In this document: positions 29,105 through 38,314 of the stretch, in pieces
Position numbering within the stretch: position 1 is the first letter of the stretch
How the letters are laid out: each line of letters begins with the position of its first letter
Assembly (NCBI RefSeq): GCF_011769525.1
Contig: NZ_CP050440.1
Coordinates: 3,101,501-3,165,500 of the forward strand
Direction: 5' to 3'
DNA: 64,000 bases
From: Tolypothrix sp. PCC 7910
GTDB lineage: Bacteria; Cyanobacteriota; Cyanobacteriia; Cyanobacteriales; Nostocaceae
Program-made: the position numbers and the translations under genes
Notes under the pieces: model-generated
Database searches by the model: none
The model's input: only the letters and a program-made list of their open reading frames with translations
Told to the model about the DNA's origin: nothing

Positions 29105-29174
29105 TAGGGTGTGTTAGTGCTGAGGGTACGACACCTCACTTTCTTAAAGTTGCGGTGCGCGACAACACACCCTA
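29105..29174. repeat. Dispersed GGGTGTGTT...AACACACCC inverted repeat
   Basis: TAGGGTGTGTT (29105-29115) is mirrored by AACACACCCTA (29164-29174). Related arms occur at 50507 and 61686-61730, so this is a dispersed palindromic repeat. Confidence 0.6.
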
Positions 29175-29176
29175 TT

Positions 29177-29220
29177 CACAAAGCAACCACCATAATCTTT
29201 GATTTGGTGGTTGCTTTGTG
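29177..29220. terminator. Bidirectional hairpin terminator between asnS and DUF3727 gene
   Basis: CACAAAGCAACCACC (29177-29191) pairs perfectly with GGTGGTTGCTTTGTG (29206-29220), a 15-bp stem and 14-base loop. It lies between two convergent genes. Confidence 0.65.
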
Positions 29221-29287
29221 CGTATTTAATTACGAATTACGCATTAGTAATTATTTGCTCAGACTTTTAAATTTTCAATTTTGAATC

Positions 29288-29860
29288 TTACTCAACTTCA
29301 TTAAAAAGATGCTCTTCTAATAAAGGTTGTACTTTGCGGAACTCTTCAGGGGAAAGGAGTTCAGGCTTACCTGTGTTTGTAATGCGGGCAAAAAACAACA
29401 GGGGATCGAGTGGTGTATAGATGGCATATTCCTGTTCTTCGTCGTAGAAGCTAGCCAAGAGCTGTAATTGCTCTGGCTCTAAATCTGCTTCATCATCTTC
29501 AATTTCTAAGGTGAACAGTTCCGAGTCTTCTACAGGGGGTAATTCACCCGCAACTGTGAGCGCATAGGCAGTATTTTTTAAGATGAGATTCTGCTCTGAA
29601 AGTACGGCTTGAGCAGTAGCAAAAATCTTTTCTAGAGTATAGTCATCTTCTACTAGAACGGCTTCTTCTTCCTCGTTTTCACCTTGCCAAGCAAAGATTT
29701 CTACAGGTGAATCCACAGGTAGAAGTAGTACATATTCTTGCCCATCAACTGATAGGGAATGTTCAATATAACAGTCCAGAGTCCGCCCTTTGTCGTCAGT
29801 CAAAGTGATGGAACCAGCATTAGCGCGATCATTGTCGTCAGGAAATTGTGAGGAAAACAT
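29288..29860 (-). CDS. DUF3727 domain protein
   Basis: This very acidic protein of about 190 residues matches the DUF3727 family of cyanobacteria and plastids. It has ITLTDDKGRTLDCYIEHSLSVDGQEYVLLLPVDSPVEIFAW, LVEDDYTLEKIFATAQAVLSEQNLILKNTAYALTVAGELP and YAIYTPLDPLLFFARI. Function is unknown. The ATG at 29860 is preferred to an upstream TTG at 29893. It lies downstream of ruvX in the same direction, with a gap of about 140 bases. Confidence 0.8.
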   Translation of the reverse strand: MFSSQFPDDNDRANAGSITLTDDKGRTLDCYIEHSLSVDGQEYVLLLPVDSPVEIFAWQGENEEEEAVLVEDDYTLEKIFATAQAVLSEQNLILKNTAYALTVAGELPPVEDSELFTLEIEDDEADLEPEQLQLLASFYDEEQEYAIYTPLDPLLFFARITNTGKPELLSPEEFRKVQPLLEEHLFNEVE

Positions 29861-30001
29861 AGCCGAGGTTTGGAACTTTATAAATAGCAGCAAATTTGGA
29901 GATCGTTTAACTATTTAATGACCGAATTATGTCTAAATAAATAGCCTGAGATGTAATACAACTGCCTGGTAATAGTTTTCAGAATATCATGTTAAAAGGT
30001 A

Positions 30002-30478
30002 TCAATACTCAGCCGCTATTACGGATTTATAAGATTGAGCGCGGCGAGCATCAAGCCATTGTTGCAAAATTAAAGCAGCGGCTTTGCGATCAATCAAAGC
30101 TTTATGGCGTGATGGAGAGCGGTTTTCTGCCTTTAGCAGTTGTTCTGCTTGGAATGAAGTCAATCGCTCATCCACGTATTCCACAGGCAGTTGTAGGGCT
30201 TTAGCGAGCCTTTTGGCAAATTTTTGCACTTGACGTGCCTGAAAGCCTAAGGAACCATCCATTGAATAAGGTAAGCCGATAACTAGTACTTGTACTTGAC
30301 GTTGATTTACTAGTTGTCGTAGTTGTTCTACATCTTGTTCAAAAGATGTGCGCTCAATGGTGGTGATTCCAGTTGCGATTAAGCCGGTGCCATCACAACC
30401 AGCAACACCAATACGTTTACGACCAAAATCTAATCCTAAGGCTGAAATCAATGTTTGTGCTTGCTCCTGGAGTATCAA
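30002..30478 (-). CDS. ruvX: Holliday junction resolvase-like RuvX/YqgF
   Basis: This protein of about 158 residues has an RNase H fold. Motifs are ALGLDFGRKRIGVAGCD with the first catalytic Asp, VLVIGLPYSMDGS, YVDERLTSFQAE and DRKAAALILQQWLD. The family is implicated in pre-16S rRNA processing and in resolving DNA junctions. No ATG fits the N-terminus: the frame opens with TTG at 30478, and a second TTG lies nine codons later behind AGGAG, so the start is uncertain. Confidence 0.88.
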   Translation of the reverse strand: MILQEQAQTLISALGLDFGRKRIGVAGCDGTGLIATGITTIERTSFEQDVEQLRQLVNQRQVQVLVIGLPYSMDGSLGFQARQVQKFAKRLAKALQLPVEYVDERLTSFQAEQLLKAENRSPSRHKALIDRKAAALILQQWLDARRAQSYKSVIAAEY

Positions 30479-30607
30479 CTGAAAGCGGAAGGATAAAGGC
30501 TGAAGTCTGAAATTACCTTATCTATAAAGACATATCACTTAAATGAGCCACTAGAGGCGGTTTTAATCCAATTAGCACTTCATCCTTCAATCTTTATACT
30601 TTATCCT

Positions 30608-31843
30608 TCATCCTTTTTCCTGCTGTGCATCTGCTGGTTCAGGCTGGCAAGATGCTTCAAAGGCAGCAGGTTCTGATTTAGTTGGCACTGTCCTCTCAGG
30701 CGATCGCGTTGGCAGTTGTGTCCAAGACATCCCACCGGGGATGGGTTTACGGGCTGGTTGTAGTCCTTGCAACACTTCTGGCCATTGAATGCCTTCTAGG
30801 GAGACAAATTTGGACTCCCGTAATTTGTGCCACACTGAGCGAGACATAATTAAAGTATGTTCGATGCGTTTAGCTCCAATACGCTCTAAATACTCTTCTC
30901 GCTCTGGTTGATAATCGGAGGAAGCTAGTCGCAATCCTTGTTGGGGAAAATCTTGGACAATGCGCGCTAGTTGAGACAGCAACTCAGGATACAACCAAGT
31001 ATAGGCAGGGTGAACTGTCAGAGTTGCTACGTGGGGGGTAATACCCTTGCGATCGAGTTGTACCTGAAAATGTCCGATCGCGGCTTTGCGTTGGGGTTCA
31101 AATACGTAGCCACTAACTACTTCTGTTTTCGTCACCCATTGTTTGACAGCATCGCTTAAAGCTCCAAACAAGCTAGTTTTGAAGTCACGGGTATTGCGAT
31201 CAAATACCTGACGCACTAAAGGCGGCATCGATGCTGTATCTAGTTGATAAAGCAACTGAGCATCAGCATTACTTATAGGCAGTAGGTTAGGCAAATCTGG
31301 CTCTGCTTGGGCCAATTCACTCAACAATTCGGGTTCGATTTCCCAGTAGGTCATTTCTGCCAACCGTTGAAATCCGTTTTGCCGATATAATGCTAGGGCT
31401 TCCAGGTCATTAACATTGACTTCTAGTATCCAAGTCCTTGCTTCGACCAGTGACTCAAAGCAATGGCGTAAAAGTTGAGAACCTGTTGCTTGCTTATCAG
31501 TAGCACGGTCAAGCATCACCCGATCAACACGCCAAGTACTGCGGGTGCGGTTAAATGGGGACACCTGGATCATTCCCAGCAGCATTCGCCCTTGCTCTGC
31601 TACGTAGGAACAAAATAAATACTGTAAGGGGTTAGGAAACCAACTTAAAAATTTCAAAAAGCCATACCAGCGTCGCAGCCATTGCATCTGGCGTGTGGCA
31701 GAATCAGCTCCCTTGGGAGTGAGAGCTGCGAATGACTCTTGATTGAGGCGTTCGATGCCGTCCAAATCCCGGTATTGGACTGGTCGGATAATCACGCTGA
31801 GATTTCGAGGAAGTAGTGAAGTCATTTTAATTCGAGCCGCCAT
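30608..31843 (-). CDS. GNAT-family acetyltransferase-like protein
   Basis: The 411-residue protein has an N-terminal GNAT domain: IIRPVQYRDLDGIERLNQESF, a GMIQVSPFNRTRSTWRVDRVML strand, ATGSQLLRHCFESLVEARTWILEVNVNDLEALALYRQNGF. A second, weaker half with similar strand order (GHFQVQLDRKGITPHVATLTVHPAYTWLYPELLSQL) may be a degenerate GNAT domain. The Pro/Glu-rich C-terminus looks disordered. The substrate is unknown. Confidence 0.75.
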   Translation of the reverse strand: MAARIKMTSLLPRNLSVIIRPVQYRDLDGIERLNQESFAALTPKGADSATRQMQWLRRWYGFLKFLSWFPNPLQYLFCSYVAEQGRMLLGMIQVSPFNRTRSTWRVDRVMLDRATDKQATGSQLLRHCFESLVEARTWILEVNVNDLEALALYRQNGFQRLAEMTYWEIEPELLSELAQAEPDLPNLLPISNADAQLLYQLDTASMPPLVRQVFDRNTRDFKTSLFGALSDAVKQWVTKTEVVSGYVFEPQRKAAIGHFQVQLDRKGITPHVATLTVHPAYTWLYPELLSQLARIVQDFPQQGLRLASSDYQPEREEYLERIGAKRIEHTLIMSRSVWHKLRESKFVSLEGIQWPEVLQGLQPARKPIPGGMSWTQLPTRSPERTVPTKSEPAAFEASCQPEPADAQQEKG

Positions 31844-32061
31844 TAAGCCTTAATTAACTGCTCTTGCTGAGTAATTGCTGCAATAATAATATTAGCGGCT
31901 TTCCGCTTCTAGCTAGTTATCCAAAAGAGTGATTTTGGTGACTAAATACTGAAAATAAATAAAAAAAGCAGATTTGATGATAACACTCTTAGCATATATC
32001 AACAATATCCGCTTTAATTTTATGTAAATATTAAGTGAAATTAATTGAAAGTTTAAATAAT

Positions 32062-32268
32062 TTACAAACCTTGCCGAGAAGCGAGTTTTTCAAAGTAGGC
32101 TTGGGTTTGATGAAGTAATTGCTCTCGACTATCTTCCAGGTTTTGCTTGAGGGGTGGAACCAGATTTCGAGCTTGTAAAGTCATATGTAGCTGTAAATGG
32201 GCAACATACTCACTAATATCTTCATTTACTACACTTGTGCCCGTTAAGAGATTTGATTCCAATGCCAC
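32062..32268 (-). CDS. Small conserved protein of unknown function
   Basis: The 68-residue, mainly helical protein (SEYVAHLQLHMTLQARNLVPPLKQNLEDSREQLLHQTQAYFEKLASRQ) starts with GTG, preceded by AAGGAG at 8-base spacing. That is good support for a real gene. No family recognised. It stands alone between the GNAT gene and the large WD40 gene. Confidence 0.6.
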   Translation of the reverse strand: MALESNLLTGTSVVNEDISEYVAHLQLHMTLQARNLVPPLKQNLEDSREQLLHQTQAYFEKLASRQGL

Positions 32269-32462
32269 TGGTATTCTCCTTGATTAGTCTTGTGCAGTTT
32301 TTTCACATGAAAAAAAACTTATCACGTTGTTTAGCTTTACTTTTCATTTTGCAATGAAGTGTAATGTTGGGAATGGGTAATGGGTAATGGGTAATTGGTG
32401 TTTGTCATTAATTATTTCTCCCCTGCTTCCTGCCCCCTGCCCCTTGCTTTTCCAATTCTTCC

Positions 32463-35400
32463 TCATCCCCCCGCTTCCACTGCACCTAAGCTTAACAAAT
32501 TAGACTTTTGTGCTGTTGTTAAACCTGTAAGTTTATAAATATTCATCTGTTCATAAATTTGTTCTGCCTTAAGGGTGTTGACGCATTGTTGAGTTTGTAT
32601 ATCCCAGAATTTAATGGCTGCATAGCCATCTCCAGAAATGAGGGTGTTGCCATCGGGACTGAAGGCTAGACACATTACCCAGGTATTATGACCTGTTAAG
32701 GTTCCTAGGCAATCACCAGTGGCTACATCCCAGAGTTTAATTGTGCCGTCACTACTGCAACTAGCCAGCATATTACCATCGGGACTGAAGGCGATCGCCC
32801 ACAGTAAATCTTGATGTCCTGAGAGTACATGGAGACATTCGCCTGTTTCTATATTCCACAGTCGCGTTAGTCCTTCAAAACTACTCCCGGTGGCGAAAGT
32901 GCGATTATCGGGGCTGAAGGCGACGCACCATACCCAGTTATGATTACCTGTAAAAGTGCGATCGCATTGTCGGGTTTCTAAATCCCAAATCCTCACTGTT
33001 TGGTCAAAATTGCCAGCCGCTACCTTTTTCCCATCGGGACTCAAGGCAATTGACATTCCCAGGTGTACTGGTAAGGTATCGAGGAGTTTTCCAGTAGCGG
33101 TATCCCAAATTCTAATGTGGTTATCGTAGCAGCTACTCGCTAAAAAACTACCATCGTGGCTAAAGGCGACTCCTGTTACCATCCCTGTATGCCCATACAA
33201 GATGTGAGTACAATCGCCAGTGGTCACATCCCATAACCTAATTGTGCGGTCAGCGCTGGCACTAGCTAGGGTGAGACCATCAGGGCTAAAATCCACAGAG
33301 AAAATTAAATCTGTGTGTCCAGCTAAAATCTGACATTTGCCATCAGTTGTCCATAAACGCACTGTGCGGTCTTCGCTGCCAGTGGCAATCATATCAGGGA
33401 AAATCGGATGATAAGCGATCGCTTTAATCCAGTTATTTCTGCCTTTGAAGGTGCGGAAGCATTCACCGCTAGCTACATCCCACAGCCGCAGAGAAAAATC
33501 ATCACCACCGCTAGCTAGTTGCGTTCCTTGGGGATTAGCTGCGATCGCATCAATGGAATTATGGTGTCCTTGCAAAGTCTTCAGGCATTTTTGTGTAGAA
33601 ATATCCCACAGGCGAATTGTACAATCTACGCTACAGCTTGCCAGAATGTTGCGATGATCCACAAAAGCGATCGCTAGTATGCCATTTAAATGTCCTGTTA
33701 AAATTCCCAGACATTCACCGCTTTCAATATTCCATAGCCTGATAGTTGCATCTAAGCTACCACTGGCAAGTACTCCTGATTCATTAAAAGCCAGGGATTT
33801 GAGCCAATCACTATGACCATCTAGGGTTTTGATACATTCTCCAGTAAAAATATCCCAAAGTTTTATTGTATGGTCTTCGCTACCGCTAGCTAGGATATTA
33901 CCTTGAGGACTTAAGGCTACAGACCAAACTCTATTGCTATGTCCATTTAGAATTTTGATACATTTCCCTTCTGTAATCTCCCATACCCTAATGCTATGGT
34001 CAGCGCTACTGCTAACTAATTGCTGCGAGTCTTGGGTAAATCTGACACAAAGCACGCCGCCGTTATGTCCTTGGAGGACTTTGATACATTTTCCAGTGGC
34101 AACATCCCAAAGTTTAATTGTCGCATCTTCGCCAGCAGTCGCCAAAATACTACCATCGGGACTGAAAGCGATACTCCAAATAAAAGCTAAATGAGCGTCA
34201 TAGGCGATTAACTGTTGACCACTGTGAACATCCCACAGCCGAAAATATCCGTCAAAATGTGCAGTAGCCAGCGTTTTACCATCAGGACTAAAGGCGAGGG
34301 AGATGACTGTAGCAAAAGTTTTTGCAAAAATACATTTGGATAGATATGCGAAGGCAAAGTTAACGCGCTTCAGGGGCGTATCTTGAAGATAAGCTTGCCA
34401 AATCGTCAGGTGAGAAAAATTATATCCAGTTAAGTCAATTTCTAGGTGACAGAGGAGATTGAGGATATTCCCACCTGTGTAACTAGGTTCTGCTTCTCCT
34501 TGATTCCATCGCTGACAAGACTTTTGTTGTAGCGATCGCAAAATTTCTTGGAGACGAGTTGCAATAGCTTGTTTGGTTCTCAGTTCTTGCAGCAACCTAT
34601 CAATTATCGGTTGCAAAATTAATTTAGTTTGGGCAATGCGAATGTAATCTTTAGCAGTAGCTTTAATTAAAGCATGGCTGTGTAAAACTGAGTTAGACGA
34701 CATTTCCCAGAGTATTTCTGTACTTACCTGCTGAATTAGCTGACCTATCACATATTCCATCACCACAGGTTGCAGAGTGAAGCAAACAGGAGTTTGGGAA
34801 ACTGATTTTTTTTCAATTAGACTGCGTCGGCTGAGAGAATCTAAAGCCTCCAACAACTTCATTGCAGGTACAGGTAAAACCAAATCAGCACGTAAATCTG
34901 CTAAATTTACTGGTTCGCGGTTAATTGCTAACCAGAACATCAATTCTTTTTCTAGGGCTGAGAGCTTGTAAAACTGCTGAGTCAATAAGTCATAAATACT
35001 ACCAAAAACTGTAGAGCCTTGAGCGAAAAACTCAGCAATATTGCCATCAAATAACTCTTGGATTGTGGTAGCAATAATCTTCAGTGCTAAGGGATTGCCT
35101 GTGTAGTGTTGAATTAACTTTTGCCAATCGGTATCAGCACCACAAAAGAAACTTTTAGTTCTGACTAATTGTAGAGATGCGATCGCACTTAAGCCAGCAA
35201 GTTGCCAAGAACGCACAGGTAAATTCTCACCTTCTAAAGCGGCGACTTCTTGAGGTTTTTCCCGACTGGTAAGTAAAATACAGCTTTGATGAGCCGTTTC
35301 CCCCAATAATTGGAATAATTGACCGTAGTTTTCGTATCCTACTTGGTAGCGTCCCGAACGATCCCCACTGGCGAAAATTGATTCTGCATTATCAAGAATT

Positions 35401-36179
35401 AGCAAACAACGATGCGATCGTAATTGGGCAATCAATTGCGAAATCAAATCTCCAACATTGTCAGATAAATTAACTGGCTGTCCACAAGCAAAGAACTGAA
35501 GCAAATTAGCCAGCAACTCTTTCAATGGCGGACTGTTACGCAGACTCCGCCAAACTACAAATTCAAACTGTGCTTGAATTTGCTGTGCCAGTTTTACCCC
35601 AAGGGAAGTTTTACCAATTCCGCCCATTCCCAGGAGTGCAACTAAACGACAGCGATCGTTTAAAATCCAATACTCTAACTTGCTAATTTCCTCAGTGCGT
35701 CCAAAAAAAATCGAGACATCAACCGCCTCACCCCAATCAACTCGATTTTGGATTTTGCGAAAAGTTGCGTGCGGGGGTTCCCCCCCGTTGAGCAAACTTT
35801 TCAAGACGGATTTTGGATTTTGGATTGATAAAAAATTAGGGAGTTCTTCTGATGCCTTCGTATCTTCCCCTGCTCCTCTGCTCCCCTGCTCCTCTACTTT
35901 ACTATCTAAGCCAGCCCTCATATAATCGCTTGGCGTTAACTCTAATCCAAAAGCCCTAAAGAAATATTCTAGGGTTTGTTTATCAACGCCTTCAGCACGC
36001 GCCAGCACTTTAGAAACTGTAAAAGGAGCTAACTGAGTACGATAACTCAATTGTTCTAGAGTAAATCGCGCTCCATCATTTTCAATAATTTCTAACTGAT
36101 ACCTAGCCTCCTGAAGCTTTTGAAAACCCAAGAGGCTAAGAATAACACCACGCCTGCGTCTTTGCTTTTGCGATTCCAT
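32463..36179 (-). CDS. STAND-type NTPase with 14 WD40 repeats
   Basis: This 1238-residue protein has three parts. The N-terminal helical domain (1-95, ARFTLEQLSYRTQLAPFTVSKVLARAEGVDKQTLEYFFRAFGL) looks like a helix-turn-helix module. An NB-ARC-type ATPase (about 160-450) has the P-loop ALLGMGGIGKTSLG and Walker B CLLILDNAESIF. Fourteen WD40 repeats (about 620-1215) each end in forms of IRLWD, enough for two seven-blade propellers. Such STAND proteins act as sensors that oligomerise on ligand binding, and some are antiphage or signalling receptors. The linker around residues 86-150 is encoded by repeat-like intergenic DNA. No effector domain was recognised. Confidence 0.88.
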   Translation of the reverse strand: MESQKQRRRRGVILSLLGFQKLQEARYQLEIIENDGARFTLEQLSYRTQLAPFTVSKVLARAEGVDKQTLEYFFRAFGLELTPSDYMRAGLDSKVEEQGSRGAGEDTKASEELPNFLSIQNPKSVLKSLLNGGEPPHATFRKIQNRVDWGEAVDVSIFFGRTEEISKLEYWILNDRCRLVALLGMGGIGKTSLGVKLAQQIQAQFEFVVWRSLRNSPPLKELLANLLQFFACGQPVNLSDNVGDLISQLIAQLRSHRCLLILDNAESIFASGDRSGRYQVGYENYGQLFQLLGETAHQSCILLTSREKPQEVAALEGENLPVRSWQLAGLSAIASLQLVRTKSFFCGADTDWQKLIQHYTGNPLALKIIATTIQELFDGNIAEFFAQGSTVFGSIYDLLTQQFYKLSALEKELMFWLAINREPVNLADLRADLVLPVPAMKLLEALDSLSRRSLIEKKSVSQTPVCFTLQPVVMEYVIGQLIQQVSTEILWEMSSNSVLHSHALIKATAKDYIRIAQTKLILQPIIDRLLQELRTKQAIATRLQEILRSLQQKSCQRWNQGEAEPSYTGGNILNLLCHLEIDLTGYNFSHLTIWQAYLQDTPLKRVNFAFAYLSKCIFAKTFATVISLAFSPDGKTLATAHFDGYFRLWDVHSGQQLIAYDAHLAFIWSIAFSPDGSILATAGEDATIKLWDVATGKCIKVLQGHNGGVLCVRFTQDSQQLVSSSADHSIRVWEITEGKCIKILNGHSNRVWSVALSPQGNILASGSEDHTIKLWDIFTGECIKTLDGHSDWLKSLAFNESGVLASGSLDATIRLWNIESGECLGILTGHLNGILAIAFVDHRNILASCSVDCTIRLWDISTQKCLKTLQGHHNSIDAIAANPQGTQLASGGDDFSLRLWDVASGECFRTFKGRNNWIKAIAYHPIFPDMIATGSEDRTVRLWTTDGKCQILAGHTDLIFSVDFSPDGLTLASASADRTIRLWDVTTGDCTHILYGHTGMVTGVAFSHDGSFLASSCYDNHIRIWDTATGKLLDTLPVHLGMSIALSPDGKKVAAGNFDQTVRIWDLETRQCDRTFTGNHNWVWCVAFSPDNRTFATGSSFEGLTRLWNIETGECLHVLSGHQDLLWAIAFSPDGNMLASCSSDGTIKLWDVATGDCLGTLTGHNTWVMCLAFSPDGNTLISGDGYAAIKFWDIQTQQCVNTLKAEQIYEQMNIYKLTGLTTAQKSNLLSLGAVEAGG

Positions 36180-36284
36180 AGGCTGGGAGGTTAGGGGCTG
36201 GGGATTAGGAATTGGGGATTAGGGATTGGGTACTGGGGACAAGGAGAGATTACCAATTACCCAATGCCCCATGCCCCATGCCCA

Positions 36285-36692
36285 TTAAGGCACAATCAAA
36301 ACTGGACAAGGAGAAAGATTAATCACGCGGGTGGTGACGCTATCAGTTGCCCCTTCATCAGTTAAGCCTAAGCCTCGACAACCCATTATGATTAAATCTG
36401 CGGCAATTTCATCGGCAACATCACAGATGGTAAAAGCTGGTTTGCCTTTCCGTTCTAAAATTTCAGCTTTAATTCCTTGTTGAGAAAATAAAGTTTGGGC
36501 ATTTTCTAAAAGTTTGGCAACCACATCTGGCGACACCATTGGATCGGCAACAGGTGCGTCTGTGGGTGGTTCTTCCACAACAGATAGTAGTATCAAACGA
36601 CTACCATACTTCTGCACAACGTTGGTAACTACGTCGGCAGCTTCTCTGGCTTCCCGACTTTGATCAATTGGAAATAGAACTGTCTTGAACAT
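36285..36692 (-). CDS. Universal stress protein
   Basis: This 135-residue UspA-family protein has the opening FKTVLFPIDQSREAREAADVV and the ATP-binding end IIMGCRGLGLTDEGATDSVTTRVINLSPCPVLIVP. The start at 36692 is preferred because GGAGG sits about 8 bases upstream; the frame can be extended three codons to a GTG with no spacing. It diverges from pgk 90 bases away, so the promoters face each other. Confidence 0.88.
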   Translation of the reverse strand: MFKTVLFPIDQSREAREAADVVTNVVQKYGSRLILLSVVEEPPTDAPVADPMVSPDVVAKLLENAQTLFSQQGIKAEILERKGKPAFTICDVADEIAADLIIMGCRGLGLTDEGATDSVTTRVINLSPCPVLIVP

Positions 36693-36782
36693 ATCTCTCA
36701 CCTCCGTACCCCGTACTCCGGTAAAATCTGGATGGTTCTACTTTCAAAACAATAACAAAAAGGCGATCAGGAGGGTCTGGCT

Positions 36783-37985
36783 GTGTCCAAAAAAACTTTA
36801 GCAAATTTATCTGCGACAGATGTATCTGGAAAACGTGCTTTAGTACGGGTGGATTTTAACGTACCTGTGGATGACCAAGGCAATATCACAGACGATACTC
36901 GGATTCGTGCCGCCCTGCCAACTATCCAAGATTTAACGCAGAAGGGAGCTAAGGTAATTCTAGCAAGCCATTTTGGTCGTCCTAAGGGTGTGGATGACAA
37001 ATTGCGTTTGACTCCCGTTGCTAAACGGTTGTCGGAATTACTGGGTCAAGAAGTCATTAAAACTGACGATTCTATTGGTGATGATGTTGCCGCTAAAGTG
37101 GCTGCTTTACAAAATGGCCAAGTACTGCTTTTAGAAAATGTCCGCTTCTACAAGGAAGAAGAACAAAACGACCCAGAATTTGCCAAAAAGCTAGCATCAA
37201 ATGCTGATTTTTATGTAAATGATGCGTTTGGTACTGCCCACCGCGCCCATGCTTCTACTGAAGGTGTAACTAAATTCCTTAGCCCCTGTGTAGCTGGCTA
37301 TTTGGTTGAGAAGGAATTGCAATACCTGCAAAACGCTATTGAAAATCCCCAACGTCCTTTAGCAGCGATTATTGGTGGTTCCAAAGTTTCTAGCAAAATT
37401 GGTGTAATTGAAACACTGCTAGAGAAGTGCGACAAACTCATCATCGGTGGTGGGATGATTTTTACTTTCTACAAAGCCCGTGGTTTGAGTGTTGGTAAGT
37501 CTTTAGTTGAAAAAGACAAGCTAGAACTAGCAAAATCTTTGGAAGCCAAAGCTAAAGAACGCGGTGTTACCTTCCTGCTACCTACAGATGTAGTAGTAGC
37601 AGATAAGTTCGCTCCTGATGCTAATGCTACAACTGTCAGCATTGACAACATCCCTGCTGATGGCATGGGTTTGGATATTGGCCCAGACTCAGTAAAAGTA
37701 TTCCAAGAAGCCCTTGCTGATTGCAAGTCAGTAATTTGGAACGGGCCAATGGGTGTGTTTGAATTTGATAAATTTGCCGTAGGTACAGAAGCGATCGCTC
37801 ATACCCTTGCTGAAATTGGCAAAACTGGTGCTACCACTATCATCGGTGGTGGTGACTCTGTAGCTGCTGTAGAGAAGGTAGGTTTAGCAGATCAAATGAG
37901 CCACATTTCCACCGGCGGCGGTGCTAGCTTGGAATTACTCGAAGGTAAAGTATTACCCGGTATTGCAGCTTTAGATGAAGCGTAA
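36783..37985 (+). CDS. pgk: Phosphoglycerate kinase
   Basis: The 400-residue enzyme of glycolysis and the Calvin cycle interconverts 3-phosphoglycerate and 1,3-bisphosphoglycerate. Motifs are [52 protein letters not shown] and a nucleotide site [14 protein letters not shown]. It starts with GTG preceded by AGGAGGG at good spacing. Length is normal. Single-gene unit. Confidence 0.97.
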   Translation: MSKKTLANLSATDVSGKRALVRVDFNVPVDDQGNITDDTRIRAALPTIQDLTQKGAKVILASHFGRPKGVDDKLRLTPVAKRLSELLGQEVIKTDDSIGDDVAAKVAALQNGQVLLLENVRFYKEEEQNDPEFAKKLASNADFYVNDAFGTAHRAHASTEGVTKFLSPCVAGYLVEKELQYLQNAIENPQRPLAAIIGGSKVSSKIGVIETLLEKCDKLIIGGGMIFTFYKARGLSVGKSLVEKDKLELAKSLEAKAKERGVTFLLPTDVVVADKFAPDANATTVSIDNIPADGMGLDIGPDSVKVFQEALADCKSVIWNGPMGVFEFDKFAVGTEAIAHTLAEIGKTGATTIIGGGDSVAAVEKVGLADQMSHISTGGGASLELLEGKVLPGIAALDEA

Positions 37986-38111
37986 TTACTAATTCGTAAT
38001 TCGTAATTTTTAATTACGCTTACGAATTCTTAATTATGAGTGTTTTTTGATGCCTCTGTGCTAATAAAAGCCAGAGATAAATAGCACCACTGAAGCAAAC
38101 ACTACTGAATC

Positions 38112-38236
38112 AGATCCCCGATTTTTTCAAAAAGTCGGGGATCTAAATCCCATTCAAGTAAGCGACATCCAAAGTCAGGTTAATGATAAAAAGTCCAGGG
38201 TCAAAAGCTAATTAGAGTTAGGACTTTTGACCCTGG
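38112..38236. terminator. Two hairpins between convergent pgk and the giant gene
   Basis: AGATCCCCGA (38112-38121) pairs with TCGGGGATCT (38135-38144). CCAGGGTCAAAAG (38195-38207) pairs with CTTTTGACCCTGG (38224-38236). They lie in the 329-base gap where transcription from both sides converges. No other gene is seen in this gap. Confidence 0.55.
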
Positions 38237-38314
38237 GAAAGCAGTATTCGATACTAGACGCGCATCAGCTAATTACAGCTTTGTGTCTCCTAGTAGATGT
38301 AATGAGAAAATTCA

